A stretch of DNA of 64,000 nt from Brevibacillus brevis. Lineage in GTDB: Bacteria; Bacillota; Bacilli; Brevibacillales; Brevibacillaceae. Where the stretch lies: assembly GCF_001039275.2 (NCBI RefSeq), contig NZ_CP030117.1:4620501-4684500 (forward strand), written 5' to 3'. Every line of letters begins with the position of its first letter. The stretch's first letter is position 1. The notes under the pieces were generated by a model. That model was not told the origin of the DNA, searched no databases, and was given only the letters and a program-made list of their open reading frames with translations. This document shows, piece by piece, positions 51,751 through 60,605 of this stretch. The position numbers and the translations under genes are program-made.

Positions 51751-53190
51751 ATGGATGGCATATCTTCTGTGGCTACAAAGCCCTTATATAAACAAATAGC
51801 AGAGCAAATCGAGCAAAGAATCAGCAGCGGTGAATTCGGTCCTGGCAGCTATTTGCCCTCGGAACGCACGCTGGCCAAAGAACTGAACGTCAATCGTTCC
51901 ACTGTCGTCGCGGCGTACGATGAGCTGCAAGCAGCAGGCATGATCGAGCGCATACAAGGAAGCGGCACCATTGTCAGCCAAGATATTTGGGGACTGGCAC
52001 GGACCCGCGTTCCGAACTGGCGTCATTTGACGGAGTCAGGGTCGTTTCGCCCGAATTTACCGTTGATTCGCAAAATCCGTCGTGAAACACAGGAAAATGA
52101 CTTGATCGATTTGGCGAGTGGCGAGCTCTCGACCGAGCTCGTCCCCAGTCAAACGCTCCAGCAGCTCATGACCCCCGATGACTTCCCGGCTCATCTCGGC
52201 TATGAGCATCCGCAGGGCAATTGGGCTTTGCGAGAGACATTGAGTCTTCATATGAAAGCATGGCGAAGCATCGCAGCACCTGCTACCTCGATCATGATCA
52301 CTTCAGGAGCGCAGCAGGCCCTTCATCTCGTCGTTCAATGCTTATTAAAGCCAGGGGATGCGGTAGCCATTGAGGAGCCCTCTTACTGTTATTCCTTGCC
52401 GCTTTTTCATTCCGCTGGCTTGCGTACGTTCTCGCTGCCTGTTGACCGGGACGGAATCGACCCAAAGCACTTGGCCCAGTTGCACCGCCAGCACCGCATC
52501 AAAATGGTATTTCTCAATCCGAATTATCAAAACCCGACAGGGACACTGCTTTCATTGGAGCGGCGCCAGGCATTGCTCGCGTTCTCCTATGAAAACGGGA
52601 TTCCGATTATCGAGGATGATCCATATAGCTTGACCAGTTTTTCGAGAGAGCCCGTCCCAACCTTAAAATCGCTGGATCAACACGGAACCGTACTCTACAT
52701 CAGCTCTTTGACCAAAATCGTCGCCTCAGGTCTGCGCATCGGCTGGATCGTCGGGCCCCCTACTGTCATGGAAAGACTAGCAGATGCGAAACAGCAGTTT
52801 GATTTTGGACACAGCATTTTTCCGCAATGGCTAGCGAATCGCTTTCTCGGATCGCCTCAGTTTGCGAGCCACATCGATCTTTTGCGAACAGAGCTGTCCT
52901 TTCGGCACGATCAGTTAGTCTCATCGCTTCAAGACAAGTTCGGTGATCAAGTAGAAATGGTCGGTTCAGAAGGAGGCATTCACCTGTGGTGTAAATTCAA
53001 AGGGGAATGGAGCGGCGAAACTCTTCTCACAGAATCAGTCAAACGGGGAGTTGTCTTCGTTCCGGGACATCTTTTCGGGGCAGAGCAAGGATATGTCCGC
53101 TTCACTTTTGGCAGAGCTACCACAGATCAGATCCCTGAGGCAGTTTCGCGCTTAGCGGATGCATTCACGGCAAGTGGATGGGCAAAATAA
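51751..53190 (+). CDS. MocR-type GntR regulator with aminotransferase domain
   Basis: The 479-residue protein starts at the ATG at 51751, or the GTG just before. It has an N-terminal GntR winged helix (PLYKQIAEQIEQRISSGEF, TLAKELNVNRSTVVAAYDEL, in two pieces). The C-terminal class I aminotransferase-like domain holds the PLP lysine in YISSLTKIVASGLRIG and the aspartate/tyrosine motif in FLNPNYQNPTG. MocR proteins use PLP or an amino acid adduct as effector. No pdxST or target gene lies beside it. A second MocR gene is at 56468-57889. Confidence 0.9.
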   Translation: MDGISSVATKPLYKQIAEQIEQRISSGEFGPGSYLPSERTLAKELNVNRSTVVAAYDELQAAGMIERIQGSGTIVSQDIWGLARTRVPNWRHLTESGSFRPNLPLIRKIRRETQENDLIDLASGELSTELVPSQTLQQLMTPDDFPAHLGYEHPQGNWALRETLSLHMKAWRSIAAPATSIMITSGAQQALHLVVQCLLKPGDAVAIEEPSYCYSLPLFHSAGLRTFSLPVDRDGIDPKHLAQLHRQHRIKMVFLNPNYQNPTGTLLSLERRQALLAFSYENGIPIIEDDPYSLTSFSREPVPTLKSLDQHGTVLYISSLTKIVASGLRIGWIVGPPTVMERLADAKQQFDFGHSIFPQWLANRFLGSPQFASHIDLLRTELSFRHDQLVSSLQDKFGDQVEMVGSEGGIHLWCKFKGEWSGETLLTESVKRGVVFVPGHLFGAEQGYVRFTFGRATTDQIPEAVSRLADAFTASGWAK

Positions 53191-53307
53191 TCCCCAAGTG
53201 GATGGCAACTTTTTTGTGCGGTCGTTATATGATCGAAGTAAGCTACCGTATGCATCCTTGCGTATATCTAGCAGGATGACTGTGCCATACAGAAAGGACT
53301 GGCTGTT

Positions 53308-53508
53308 ATGAGTATTTTGCCTTTCATTATTGCTATTATCGTACTTGTTCTTATAGGTCTCGTCGTTACGATAAAAATCGGAATTAACCCATCCGAATCC
53401 AAAGTGCGGGGCTTTAAACAACGTTCTCGCAATCTGTTGATCATCTACGGCATCATTACGATCGCTCTGGTCATTGCGCTGTCAGTCTTTCTCTACAACA
53501 ACCTTTGA
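53308..53508 (+). CDS. Small two-helix membrane protein
   Basis: The 66-residue protein has two transmembrane helices (about 5-25 and 42-63) joined by a basic, polar loop (INPSESKVRGFKQRSRN). I do not recognise the family. It has AAAGGA nine bases before the ATG and a strong terminator soon after, so it is a real single gene. Confidence 0.7.
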   Translation: MSILPFIIAIIVLVLIGLVVTIKIGINPSESKVRGFKQRSRNLLIIYGIITIALVIALSVFLYNNL

Positions 53509-53538
53509 TCACTCCCGAACGCTACGTGACATAAATAA

Positions 53539-53576
53539 GACGCCGTCTGCCTTGTATAGGTATGACGGCGTTTTTG
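53539..53576 (+). terminator. Terminator of the small membrane protein gene
   Basis: GACGCCGTC (53539-53547) pairs with GACGGCGTT (53563-53571), followed by TTTTT. Confidence 0.85.
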
Positions 53577-53624
53577 AATCGAAGGAAGTCCTTCGTCATG
53601 TGTTTTTAGAAGATGATACCTCTT

Positions 53625-53831
53625 TTACACGATTTTCTTCGCTACGTTGGCGGCTTGCAGCCCCCGCTGTCCATTCACAATCTCAAAAACCACCTGCTCG
53701 CCTTCCTCCAAATTCCGGTAACCTGACCCCGTAATCGCAGAATAGTGTACGAATACATCAGGTCCTCCATCGCGCTCAATAAACCCATAGCCCTTTTCCT
53801 TGCTGAACCATTTTACTTTCCCTTGAATCAT
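53625..53831 (-). CDS. Cold-shock-domain protein (Csp family)
   Basis: The 68-residue OB-fold protein has both nucleic-acid motifs, RNP1 as KGYGFIE and RNP2 as VFVHYSAI, and opens with [11 protein letters not shown]. It binds single-stranded RNA and DNA as an RNA chaperone. It has GGGAGG before the ATG and a leader of over 100 bases, which is common for temperature-controlled csp genes, though no special fold could be shown. It is separate from the classical CspA/B set by sequence only in detail. Confidence 0.95.
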   Translation of the reverse strand: MIQGKVKWFSKEKGYGFIERDGGPDVFVHYSAITGSGYRNLEEGEQVVFEIVNGQRGLQAANVAKKIV

Positions 53832-53955
53832 TGTGTTTCCTCCCTGTAATCAGTGCAGCTCTTACGCTTACCTCATCATATGCGGATGCGAAGTCAGTGG
53901 ATATACGGTAAAATAAATAAAGTATGAATCGTCACGCCAGAAAGGAGTGAATCAC

Positions 53956-54435
53956 ATGAGAAAAGTATGGATAATTGCATGCGCGTTGCTGCTCACTGCC
54001 TGCTCCGAAATATCCGAAGGGGTCCAAACCGCTCAGCAAGCAGTAGAAACAGGTCAACAAGCGATTGAGACAGGTAAACAGGCTGTCGAAGCGGGCCAAC
54101 AAGTTCTCGAAGCCGGCAAGCAAATGGCTGAGTCTGAAGTCGCCAAACAGCTCCAAACATACCTCCAACAAAAATACGAATCCTCTGAAGCATTGCGTAA
54201 TGCCATGTTCAGTGGAGATGGGCAGTTGCTCGTAGAAGAATTGCAAAAGACCGAGCTAGCGAACTTCAGCTTTTACAAATCTGACATGTTTGGTGTTGAA
54301 TATACAGGCACGCTCTCTGCCGATGGTACTTTCAAAGTACTCAAACACGATTTGAACAATCAAAGCGCAGAACCTACTGTCGTAAAGGAATTCAAAGTAA
54401 CACTCGACGGAAGCGGTCAGGTTCAAGTTCAGTAA
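53956..54435 (+). CDS. Lipoprotein with heptapeptide repeats
   Basis: From the ATG at 53956, eight bases after AAAGGAG, this is a 159-residue lipoprotein with lipobox LTAC (C16). It then has about five seven-residue repeats of the form xQAxETG or xQxxEAG at about 25-60, a likely extended coiled coil in the envelope. A C-terminal domain has alternating strands (YKSDMFGVEYTGTLSADG). I do not recognise the family. It has its own terminator. Confidence 0.75.
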   Translation: MRKVWIIACALLLTACSEISEGVQTAQQAVETGQQAIETGKQAVEAGQQVLEAGKQMAESEVAKQLQTYLQQKYESSEALRNAMFSGDGQLLVEELQKTELANFSFYKSDMFGVEYTGTLSADGTFKVLKHDLNNQSAEPTVVKEFKVTLDGSGQVQVQ

Positions 54436-54454
54436 TTTTGGAAAACATTTCAAG

Positions 54455-54488
54455 AAAAGCCTGCGATCAATCATCGCGGGCTTTTTTG
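54455..54488 (+). terminator. Terminator of the lipoprotein gene
   Basis: AAGCCTGCGAT pairs with ATCGCGGGCTT, followed by six T. Confidence 0.85.
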
Positions 54489-54622
54489 TGTTATTAAAAA
54501 ACTTTTTATTGAGGCTCTACAAAATTTTCTGTATTTCCTTATAGATTTTTATAATCGGGCATGATAACGTGTAAGATGTTCATATAAAATTCATAAATAC
54601 TAAACACAACGAGGTGATGCCC

Positions 54623-56086
54623 ATGAATATGCTGCTCACATCTATTATTGTGTACATGGCAGGTATGCTGTTAATCGGCTATTATGCCTACAAACGTACC
54701 TCCAATCTGACAGACTACATGCTCGGGGGTCGGTCGCTCGGTCCAACTGTAACCGCTCTCAGTGCGGGTGCATCTGACATGAGTGGCTGGTTGATGATGG
54801 GTCTGCCAGGTGCCATGTTTGCTCAAGGTCTTAGTGCATCCTGGATTGCCATCGGTCTGACTCTCGGGGCTTATGCCAACTGGCTTTATGTCGCTCCCCG
54901 CCTTCGTTCGTACACGGAGGTTGCCAACAACTCGATTACGATTCCTGCCTTTTTGGAAAATCGTTTCGGGGACGGGTCTCGGATGCTTCGTCTTGTCTCG
55001 GCACTTGTTATTATGATCTTCTTTACCTTTTACGTGTCATCTGGTCTCGTTTCTGGAGGCGTGTTGTTTGAAAACACCTTCCACCTGAGTTATCAAACGG
55101 GACTATGGATTGTCGGAGTGGTCACCATCGCCTATACATTGTTTGGCGGCTTCCTCGCTGTAAGCTGGACGGACGCTGTACAAGGACTCATTATGGTCAT
55201 CGCGCTTATTCTCGTCCCGCTCGTGACCGTTCTTACAACTGGCGGATTGGGAGAAACATTTACGGAAATTCACGCTGTCGATCCCTCTTTGCTCGATATT
55301 TTTAAAGGGACGAGCCTGCTCGGCATCATTTCCCTGTTTGCGTGGGGTCTCGGCTATTTCGGACAACCGCATATTATCGTTCGCTTTATGGCGATCACGT
55401 CCACGAGCGAGATTAAAAAAGCACGCAGCATCGGTATGGGCTGGATGATTTTCTCCGTCGTTGGCGCCATGCTGACAGGACTGGTCGGTATCGCCCTGTA
55501 CTCCAAGCAAGGCTGGACGTTGAGCGATCCTGAGACGATCTTTATCCAGCTGGGTACGATCCTGTTCCATCCACTGATTACTGGCTTTTTGCTGGCGGCG
55601 ATTTTGGCAGCGATTATGAGTACGATTTCCTCTCAGTTGCTCGTCACGTCCAGCTCCTTGACTGAGGATATATACAAAACCTTTTTCAAGCGTTCTGCAA
55701 CCGACAAAGAACTGGTCACCTTTGGCCGCATGTCCGTCTTGCTTGTCTCTGTCGTCGCCTTTTTGCTCGCCTTGAACAAAAATGACACGATCCTGGATCT
55801 TGTCGGATATGCGTGGGCCGGATTCGGCGCTTCGTTTGGTCCTGTCATTCTGCTCTCCCTCTATTGGAAGCGCATGAACAAATGGGGTGCTCTCGCGGGT
55901 ATGGTCGCTGGCGCATTTACCGTTATCATCTGGACTCGCTTTGATGTGCTGAAGGACTTCCTCTACGAAATGGTTCCTGGCTTTGCCATTAGCCTGCTCG
56001 CCATCGTGATTGTGAGCCATTTGACCAGCAAACCTTCGAATGAGGTAACCGCTCAGTTTGATGAGTACCAGAAAAGCATGAAATAA
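54623..56086 (+). CDS. putP: Sodium/proline symporter
   Basis: From the ATG at 54623, eight bases after GAGG, this is a 487-residue membrane symporter of the SSS family with about thirteen helices. The sodium and proline site shows in YMLGGRSLGPTVTALSAGA with SDMSGWLMMGLPG next to it, then SWTDAVQGLIM and the signature GYFGQPHIIVRFMA. It imports proline with Na+ for nutrition or osmoprotection. It has no proline catabolic genes beside it. An AT-rich promoter region lies in the 130 bases upstream. Confidence 0.95.
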   Translation: MNMLLTSIIVYMAGMLLIGYYAYKRTSNLTDYMLGGRSLGPTVTALSAGASDMSGWLMMGLPGAMFAQGLSASWIAIGLTLGAYANWLYVAPRLRSYTEVANNSITIPAFLENRFGDGSRMLRLVSALVIMIFFTFYVSSGLVSGGVLFENTFHLSYQTGLWIVGVVTIAYTLFGGFLAVSWTDAVQGLIMVIALILVPLVTVLTTGGLGETFTEIHAVDPSLLDIFKGTSLLGIISLFAWGLGYFGQPHIIVRFMAITSTSEIKKARSIGMGWMIFSVVGAMLTGLVGIALYSKQGWTLSDPETIFIQLGTILFHPLITGFLLAAILAAIMSTISSQLLVTSSSLTEDIYKTFFKRSATDKELVTFGRMSVLLVSVVAFLLALNKNDTILDLVGYAWAGFGASFGPVILLSLYWKRMNKWGALAGMVAGAFTVIIWTRFDVLKDFLYEMVPGFAISLLAIVIVSHLTSKPSNEVTAQFDEYQKSMK

Positions 56087-56104
56087 TTCTTGCTAATAAA
56101 AGCC

Positions 56105-56158
56105 AAGCAGCCTATGCGCTGGACAACTTCCCTGTCCCATGCCATAGGCTGCTTTTTT
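56105..56158 (+). terminator. Terminator of putP
   Basis: AAGCAGCCTATG (56105-56116) pairs with CATAGGCTGCTT (56143-56154), followed by TTTT. Confidence 0.85.
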
Positions 56159-56227
56159 CTGTTGAAACGATTTGGCCCTCTCATCGTAAATGATCATAAC
56201 AATCGAAAAAGGAAGGACAAAAAACAA

Positions 56228-56473
56228 ATGATGATGATGTCTGGCTTGATTATTGGGGTATCCCTTTTGATTATTGGCATGCTTGGAATGGCTTGCTACC
56301 GCTTTTTTATCCAAAAGAAACCCGTCGAGCATTACTACACCCCGCTAGATCGCGTGTTCGGGCAAACGTCAGTTGAATTCCATGAGCAAAAGCTAGAAAA
56401 GAAAGAAGCAGAGGAAGAAGAAGGTGATGACAAGGATAAGAACGAGAAGATCCGGCAAAAGCGTAGATCATAA
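56228..56473 (+). CDS. Small single-helix membrane protein (DUF3951-like)
   Basis: The likely product is 81 residues from the ATG run at 56228: one transmembrane helix (GLIIGVSLLIIGMLGMACY), the segment QKKPVEHYYTPLDRVFGQT followed by VEFHEQK, and a very charged tail of E, D and K. The YTPxDxxxGQ-VEFHE pattern reminds me of DUF3951 proteins of Bacillales; this is from memory. AAAGGAAGG lies a little far (about 13 bases) from the ATG. The gene overlaps the end of the convergent MocR gene by six bases. Confidence 0.65.
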   Translation: MMMMSGLIIGVSLLIIGMLGMACYRFFIQKKPVEHYYTPLDRVFGQTSVEFHEQKLEKKEAEEEEGDDKDKNEKIRQKRRS

Positions 56474-57889
56474 TGAAAACCAAGCTTCTGCCAAACGACT
56501 GATTCCTACCGCAATGTCTTGTTCCTCCACTCCACCAAATCCAACGATGATGCGCGGCCGTGTATTCGTCGGATCATTGGCCCAGTTATGGCCGCTCGGA
56601 TAAACGCGAACATCGGCCGCACACCCCAGCTCGATCAGCTCCCTCTCCGTTCGGGAAGTATCCACCTCCAGCAAAATATGCAGCCCTGCTGACTGTCCCA
56701 ATACTCGTACTTCCGGGGGCATGAAGGTCTGTATCGCCCGAAGCAATGCATCGTGCTTGCGGTGATAGACGGTGCGCATTTTTCGGACATGCTTTTCCCA
56801 GTACCCCTTTTGCATGAACAACTGCATGGTCCGTTGCAAATGACGGGAAACCGGCGAAGGATACGCCTGGAATGCTTCCCAATATCGCTCGAGCAATTGC
56901 TTCGGGAGCACCGTGTAATCCAAGCGAAGTGCTGGAGAAAATGCTTTGGAAAAATTGCCGATATAAACAACACATCCGTCCCGATCCATCCCTTGCAAAG
57001 ATGGCGTAGGGTGTACATTGTAGCGAAATTCACCATCGTAATCATTTTCGATGATGATTCCGTTCCTTCTCTTTGCCCATTGCAGCAATTGCTGACGCTG
57101 ACCGACTGGCGTGACCATCCCATACGGAAATTGATGGGCAGGCGTCGTGTACACGACCGTTGCTTTGCTTTTTTCCAAGGCTTCAATGGACAACCCATCT
57201 TCCCCAAGCGGGATGGACACGACCTCATAGCCGTGATGGGAAAAGACGATTCGTGCATCTGCATAGCCAGGCTCCTCGATCGCAACCACACGATGCCGAT
57301 CGGCCAAGAGCAGACATAAAAAGCTGAGAGCCTGCTGTAATCCGGTGCCGATGATGATTTGCTCAGGCCGACAAATGAGCGTACGTGCTCTGCGCAAATA
57401 TTTACTGAGCTCCGCTCTCAGCTCCCACTCTCCTTGATCATCACCGTAAAAAGAAAAATCCTCCGGATAGACAGACAGCGCTTCCAGCATACACGAGCGC
57501 CAAGCTCCGTAAGGAAACGACTTCGTATCAATGACAGAACCATGAAAGTTGTAACGACAAGTGAGATGACCCCCTTTTTTCTTTTTCAAGATCGACGAAC
57601 ACAAGGCAATCTCCTCATCCTGATCCACTGGCTCTGACCATCTCTCGATCTCGGCAGCGTAAAAGCCGCTCCGCTCCCGGCTCACAATGTAGCCTTCTGC
57701 GAGCAGTTGCTGATAGGCTGCCTCAATCGTATTTTTTCCGACGCCACTTGCTTTCATCAACTGACGGATCGACGGCATCTTTGTTCCGGATGGTATCTCT
57801 CCTGATGCAATCCGTTTGCTCAATTGCTTGTATAGCTGCTGATACAGAGGTTCTTTGCTCTGTGCATCCATAATCGGCATGTACTCCAT
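56468..57889 (-). CDS. MocR-type GntR regulator with aminotransferase domain
   Basis: The 473-residue protein begins after TTGGAGGG with a GntR winged helix (PLYQQLYKQLSKRIASGEI, IRQLMKASGVGKNTIEAAYQ). The PLP-binding aminotransferase domain has its lysine in YIGNFSKAFSPALRL, plus GTGLQQALSFL and TTPAHQFPYG. This text is close to PdxR and GabR subgroups. No pdxS/pdxT or gab genes are adjacent, so the target is open. The nearest divergent gene is a GNAT acetyltransferase, 115 bases away. Confidence 0.9.
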   Translation of the reverse strand: MEYMPIMDAQSKEPLYQQLYKQLSKRIASGEIPSGTKMPSIRQLMKASGVGKNTIEAAYQQLLAEGYIVSRERSGFYAAEIERWSEPVDQDEEIALCSSILKKKKGGHLTCRYNFHGSVIDTKSFPYGAWRSCMLEALSVYPEDFSFYGDDQGEWELRAELSKYLRRARTLICRPEQIIIGTGLQQALSFLCLLLADRHRVVAIEEPGYADARIVFSHHGYEVVSIPLGEDGLSIEALEKSKATVVYTTPAHQFPYGMVTPVGQRQQLLQWAKRRNGIIIENDYDGEFRYNVHPTPSLQGMDRDGCVVYIGNFSKAFSPALRLDYTVLPKQLLERYWEAFQAYPSPVSRHLQRTMQLFMQKGYWEKHVRKMRTVYHRKHDALLRAIQTFMPPEVRVLGQSAGLHILLEVDTSRTERELIELGCAADVRVYPSGHNWANDPTNTRPRIIVGFGGVEEQDIAVGISRLAEAWFSL

Positions 57890-58003
57890 CAGCGGCCCTC
57901 CAATCTGTTCCCATCCAACCCTCCCAAACTGTCACTACATATAGGAGCAGTTCTCTTTTACAATGATTGTACCAGATTCACCCACGCGAAAGGAGAACAA
58001 GTC

Positions 58004-58573
58004 ATGCGTATTCATTTGCAAGGAGAAAAGGTCGTTCTGCGAGATATTCGAGCAGAAGATATAGATACGATCTACTATTGGAAGTATGAAGCAATGGATC
58101 GGGAACATCTCAATTGGAATGGCCCCTACAAACCGCTTGATCCGTACACAAAAGAAGAGTATCGTGCCCTCCCACGCTACCAGGAGTCTCTCGCTCTCGT
58201 TGGGACAGATGCACCAAGAACTGAGCTGATGATTGAGATTGACGGCGAGCTAAAAGGTAGTGTCGGTCGCTACTGGATATCCGAGGAGACGAACTGGTGC
58301 GAAATCGGAATCGTCATTTACGACTCCCGCTACTGGCAGAATGGTTATGGTCGGGAAGCGTTTCGGATGTGGATCGACTACTTGTTTACCCACATGGATA
58401 CGGTCCGTTTAGGCATTGGTACGTGGTCAGGCAACGAACGGATGATCAAGCTGGCTGCTCACATGGGAATGGTCGAAGAAGCGCGGGTACGCAAAGCTAG
58501 GATTGTTCGCGGTGAATATTACGATGCGATTAAGATGGGGATTTTGCGAGAGGAATGGGAGAATCGGAAATAA
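58004..58573 (+). CDS. GNAT acetyltransferase (RimJ/RimL type)
   Basis: The 189-residue enzyme starts after AAAGGAGAA. The opening VVLRDIRAEDIDTIYYWKYE and the CoA loop around SRYWQNGYGREAF are typical of RimJ/RimL-like acetyltransferases that act on protein N termini or small amines, as is GIGTWSGNERMIKLAAHMGM. The acceptor is unknown. The divergent MocR gene may control it. Confidence 0.88.
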   Translation: MRIHLQGEKVVLRDIRAEDIDTIYYWKYEAMDREHLNWNGPYKPLDPYTKEEYRALPRYQESLALVGTDAPRTELMIEIDGELKGSVGRYWISEETNWCEIGIVIYDSRYWQNGYGREAFRMWIDYLFTHMDTVRLGIGTWSGNERMIKLAAHMGMVEEARVRKARIVRGEYYDAIKMGILREEWENRK

Positions 58574-58575
58574 TA

Positions 58576-58620
58576 AAGGGCAATCCCTGGTCTAAACAAG
58601 ACGTAGGGACTGCCCTTTTT
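58576..58620. terminator. Bidirectional terminator
   Basis: AAAGGGCAATCCCT pairs with AGGGACTGCCCTTT, with T runs on the right. It lies between the GNAT gene and the convergent dynamin genes. Confidence 0.85.
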
Positions 58621-58637
58621 ACTTGTAGAAAAATTGA

Positions 58638-60605
58638 TTACTCCAACTCAGCCGCCACACGACTCACTTTTGCAGCCAGCTCGTCGAGATCGATGTTCAT
58701 CTCAAGAGCCGCAAACAGACCTGTGAAATATTCGTTGATCTGGTCGATGACGCGATTGCGCTCACTCGCCACCAGCTCTTGGAATAGCGCAGAAAACTGC
58801 TCATCCAACTGCTTGTTTCCGATTTCTACATACGCGCTCACTGGATCTTGCATGCGCTTCTCCAGTTCTTCACGCATTTTCGCTTTGCCATCCTGCTCGA
58901 AAAAGTCTTTGGTGTTTTTGAACAAGGAAATCGCTGATGCAAATGCAGATTCGGCTACAGGCAGTTCATCAGCAAAGGACAGTGTTTCCACCTGCCGCTG
59001 CTGATAAGGCGCCAAGGTCAAACCTGCTGCATAGCCTTGTGCATCCTTTTGCCACGCCGCAACAAGTGTTGTCCCCTGCTTGTTCGTGAATTTCTCCAAA
59101 CGAAGGGTAGTCGCTCTCAGCTCCTGCGCCAAGTCGTAGCTGATCGAACGCAGAAGATCAGTCAAGCACCCTTGCAGTGCTTGCTTCATGTTGCGTCCAT
59201 CGTCCTTGATGACAGCCGGGTTAAAAGCAAAATTGAACAGCTCATTGAAACGGAAGAACAGGCGCTGGCGAACGTAGTAGAGCAGCTCCTCGCGCTCTTT
59301 TGCCAAGTCGCGCTCGAACGAAGCGGTAGATAGTGCTTCAACCGCTGACAGAGCCTGTGTCTTAGCGTTGCTTGCTGCTTCTTTGCGCAACAGACGCTCG
59401 TCTTCCCCGGACTGTGCCATACGCATGAATTCTGTCATGGTATCATGGGCGCGACGGATTTCACCGATTGCAGCATTCACAGCAATTTGCGTCAGTTCTT
59501 CAATCGTAAAGCGGAGGAACTCTGCTTCGAACGATGCCATTCCAGAGAACTTGAATGCTTCATCTGCCGGCATCAGCGGCTCGCCTTCAGCCGTATTCGT
59601 GCGCTGGCGGTATACTTTCTCCGCAGAAGCTGCCAGTTTGCCTTTTTCATGCATCCGTGCCAACAGAGCAGTCTGGCTGGACACCGGATAAATACGTGGA
59701 AGGCGAATTCCGCACGAGAGGAGGTTTTTCTCTACGTGGGTAATCACGCCCTGCAATTCCTCATCGTTTGCTGCGAGGTCACAAGCATTGACGATAAAGA
59801 ACATTTTGTCCATTTCAAACGTATCCTTTACCCGTCCCATTTGCAGCAAAAACTCACGGTCTGCCTGTGAAAACGCGTGGTTGTAATAGGTCACAAACAG
59901 CACGGCATCCGCGTTTTTCATGTATTCAAACGCCACACCTGTATGACGTGCATTGATGGAATCCGCACCAGGCGTATCGACGAGAACGATGCCCTGGTCG
60001 GTCAGCGGGCAGGAATAGAACAGCTCGATATATTCCGCAAAACAAGCTTTTTCTTCCTTGGCTACAAAGCCTTTGAATGCCTGCATATCCACGAGCAGTT
60101 CTCCACCCAGATGAGCAGCCATTTCTGGCAAGCCTTTTGTAACAGCTTTCAAAAAGGTGTAGTGAGGTTTTGCCGTAGGCGGGATTTGGGCCACGTCGAT
60201 CTTGCCCAGCTCAGCCAATGCGCCATCCAGATCAGATGCAATCAGCCCAAACACAGCGAGTGAACGGATAACATCCTGCTCGATTGCTTCGCGCTCCTTC
60301 AAAACGACACGCACAGTTCCATGCGGGCGCTCATCTGTAGGCGGCATAATTTTGTTGATCGCCGCAGTCGTCGGATTCGGCGATACAGGGAGTACGAGAT
60401 CGCCCATCAAGGCGTTGGCAAACGAGGATTTTCCTGCGCTAAAAGCACCAAACAATGCAACAGTAAAACGATTGGCGGTCAGGCGATCTGCTCGATCCAG
60501 CATCGCCTGTGCCTGTGCTTGCATCCCCGGTACGGAAACGACTTCTTCACTTGCGCGTCGCAGACGCTCTGCTGCCGTAATTAGTTTGTCTCGTAGTTGA
60601 TTCAT
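58638..60605 (-). CDS. Dynamin-like GTPase, second half of a split DynA pair
   Basis: The 655-residue protein has a dynamin GTPase domain with P-loop GAFSAGKSS (about 53-61), switch text PTTAAINKI, G3 LVDTPGADSI and G4 IVNACDLA. A long helical stalk follows, with a membrane-association segment near the C-terminal third (AAWQKDAQGYAAG). It begins inside the stop of the preceding dynamin gene (ATGA overlap). Together the two cover the length of the fused B. subtilis DynA (about 1190 residues), a membrane-fusing dynamin that protects against membrane stress. This half corresponds to the second unit. Confidence 0.9.
   Translation of the reverse strand: MNQLRDKLITAAERLRRASEEVVSVPGMQAQAQAMLDRADRLTANRFTVALFGAFSAGKSSFANALMGDLVLPVSPNPTTAAINKIMPPTDERPHGTVRVVLKEREAIEQDVIRSLAVFGLIASDLDGALAELGKIDVAQIPPTAKPHYTFLKAVTKGLPEMAAHLGGELLVDMQAFKGFVAKEEKACFAEYIELFYSCPLTDQGIVLVDTPGADSINARHTGVAFEYMKNADAVLFVTYYNHAFSQADREFLLQMGRVKDTFEMDKMFFIVNACDLAANDEELQGVITHVEKNLLSCGIRLPRIYPVSSQTALLARMHEKGKLAASAEKVYRQRTNTAEGEPLMPADEAFKFSGMASFEAEFLRFTIEELTQIAVNAAIGEIRRAHDTMTEFMRMAQSGEDERLLRKEAASNAKTQALSAVEALSTASFERDLAKEREELLYYVRQRLFFRFNELFNFAFNPAVIKDDGRNMKQALQGCLTDLLRSISYDLAQELRATTLRLEKFTNKQGTTLVAAWQKDAQGYAAGLTLAPYQQRQVETLSFADELPVAESAFASAISLFKNTKDFFEQDGKAKMREELEKRMQDPVSAYVEIGNKQLDEQFSALFQELVASERNRVIDQINEYFTGLFAALEMNIDLDELAAKVSRVAAELE

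Noticed and set aside
55103..56020. Minus-strand open frame opposite putP, rich in charged residues
   Set aside because: The antisense of a hydrophobic membrane protein typically gives such a composition; putP is intact.
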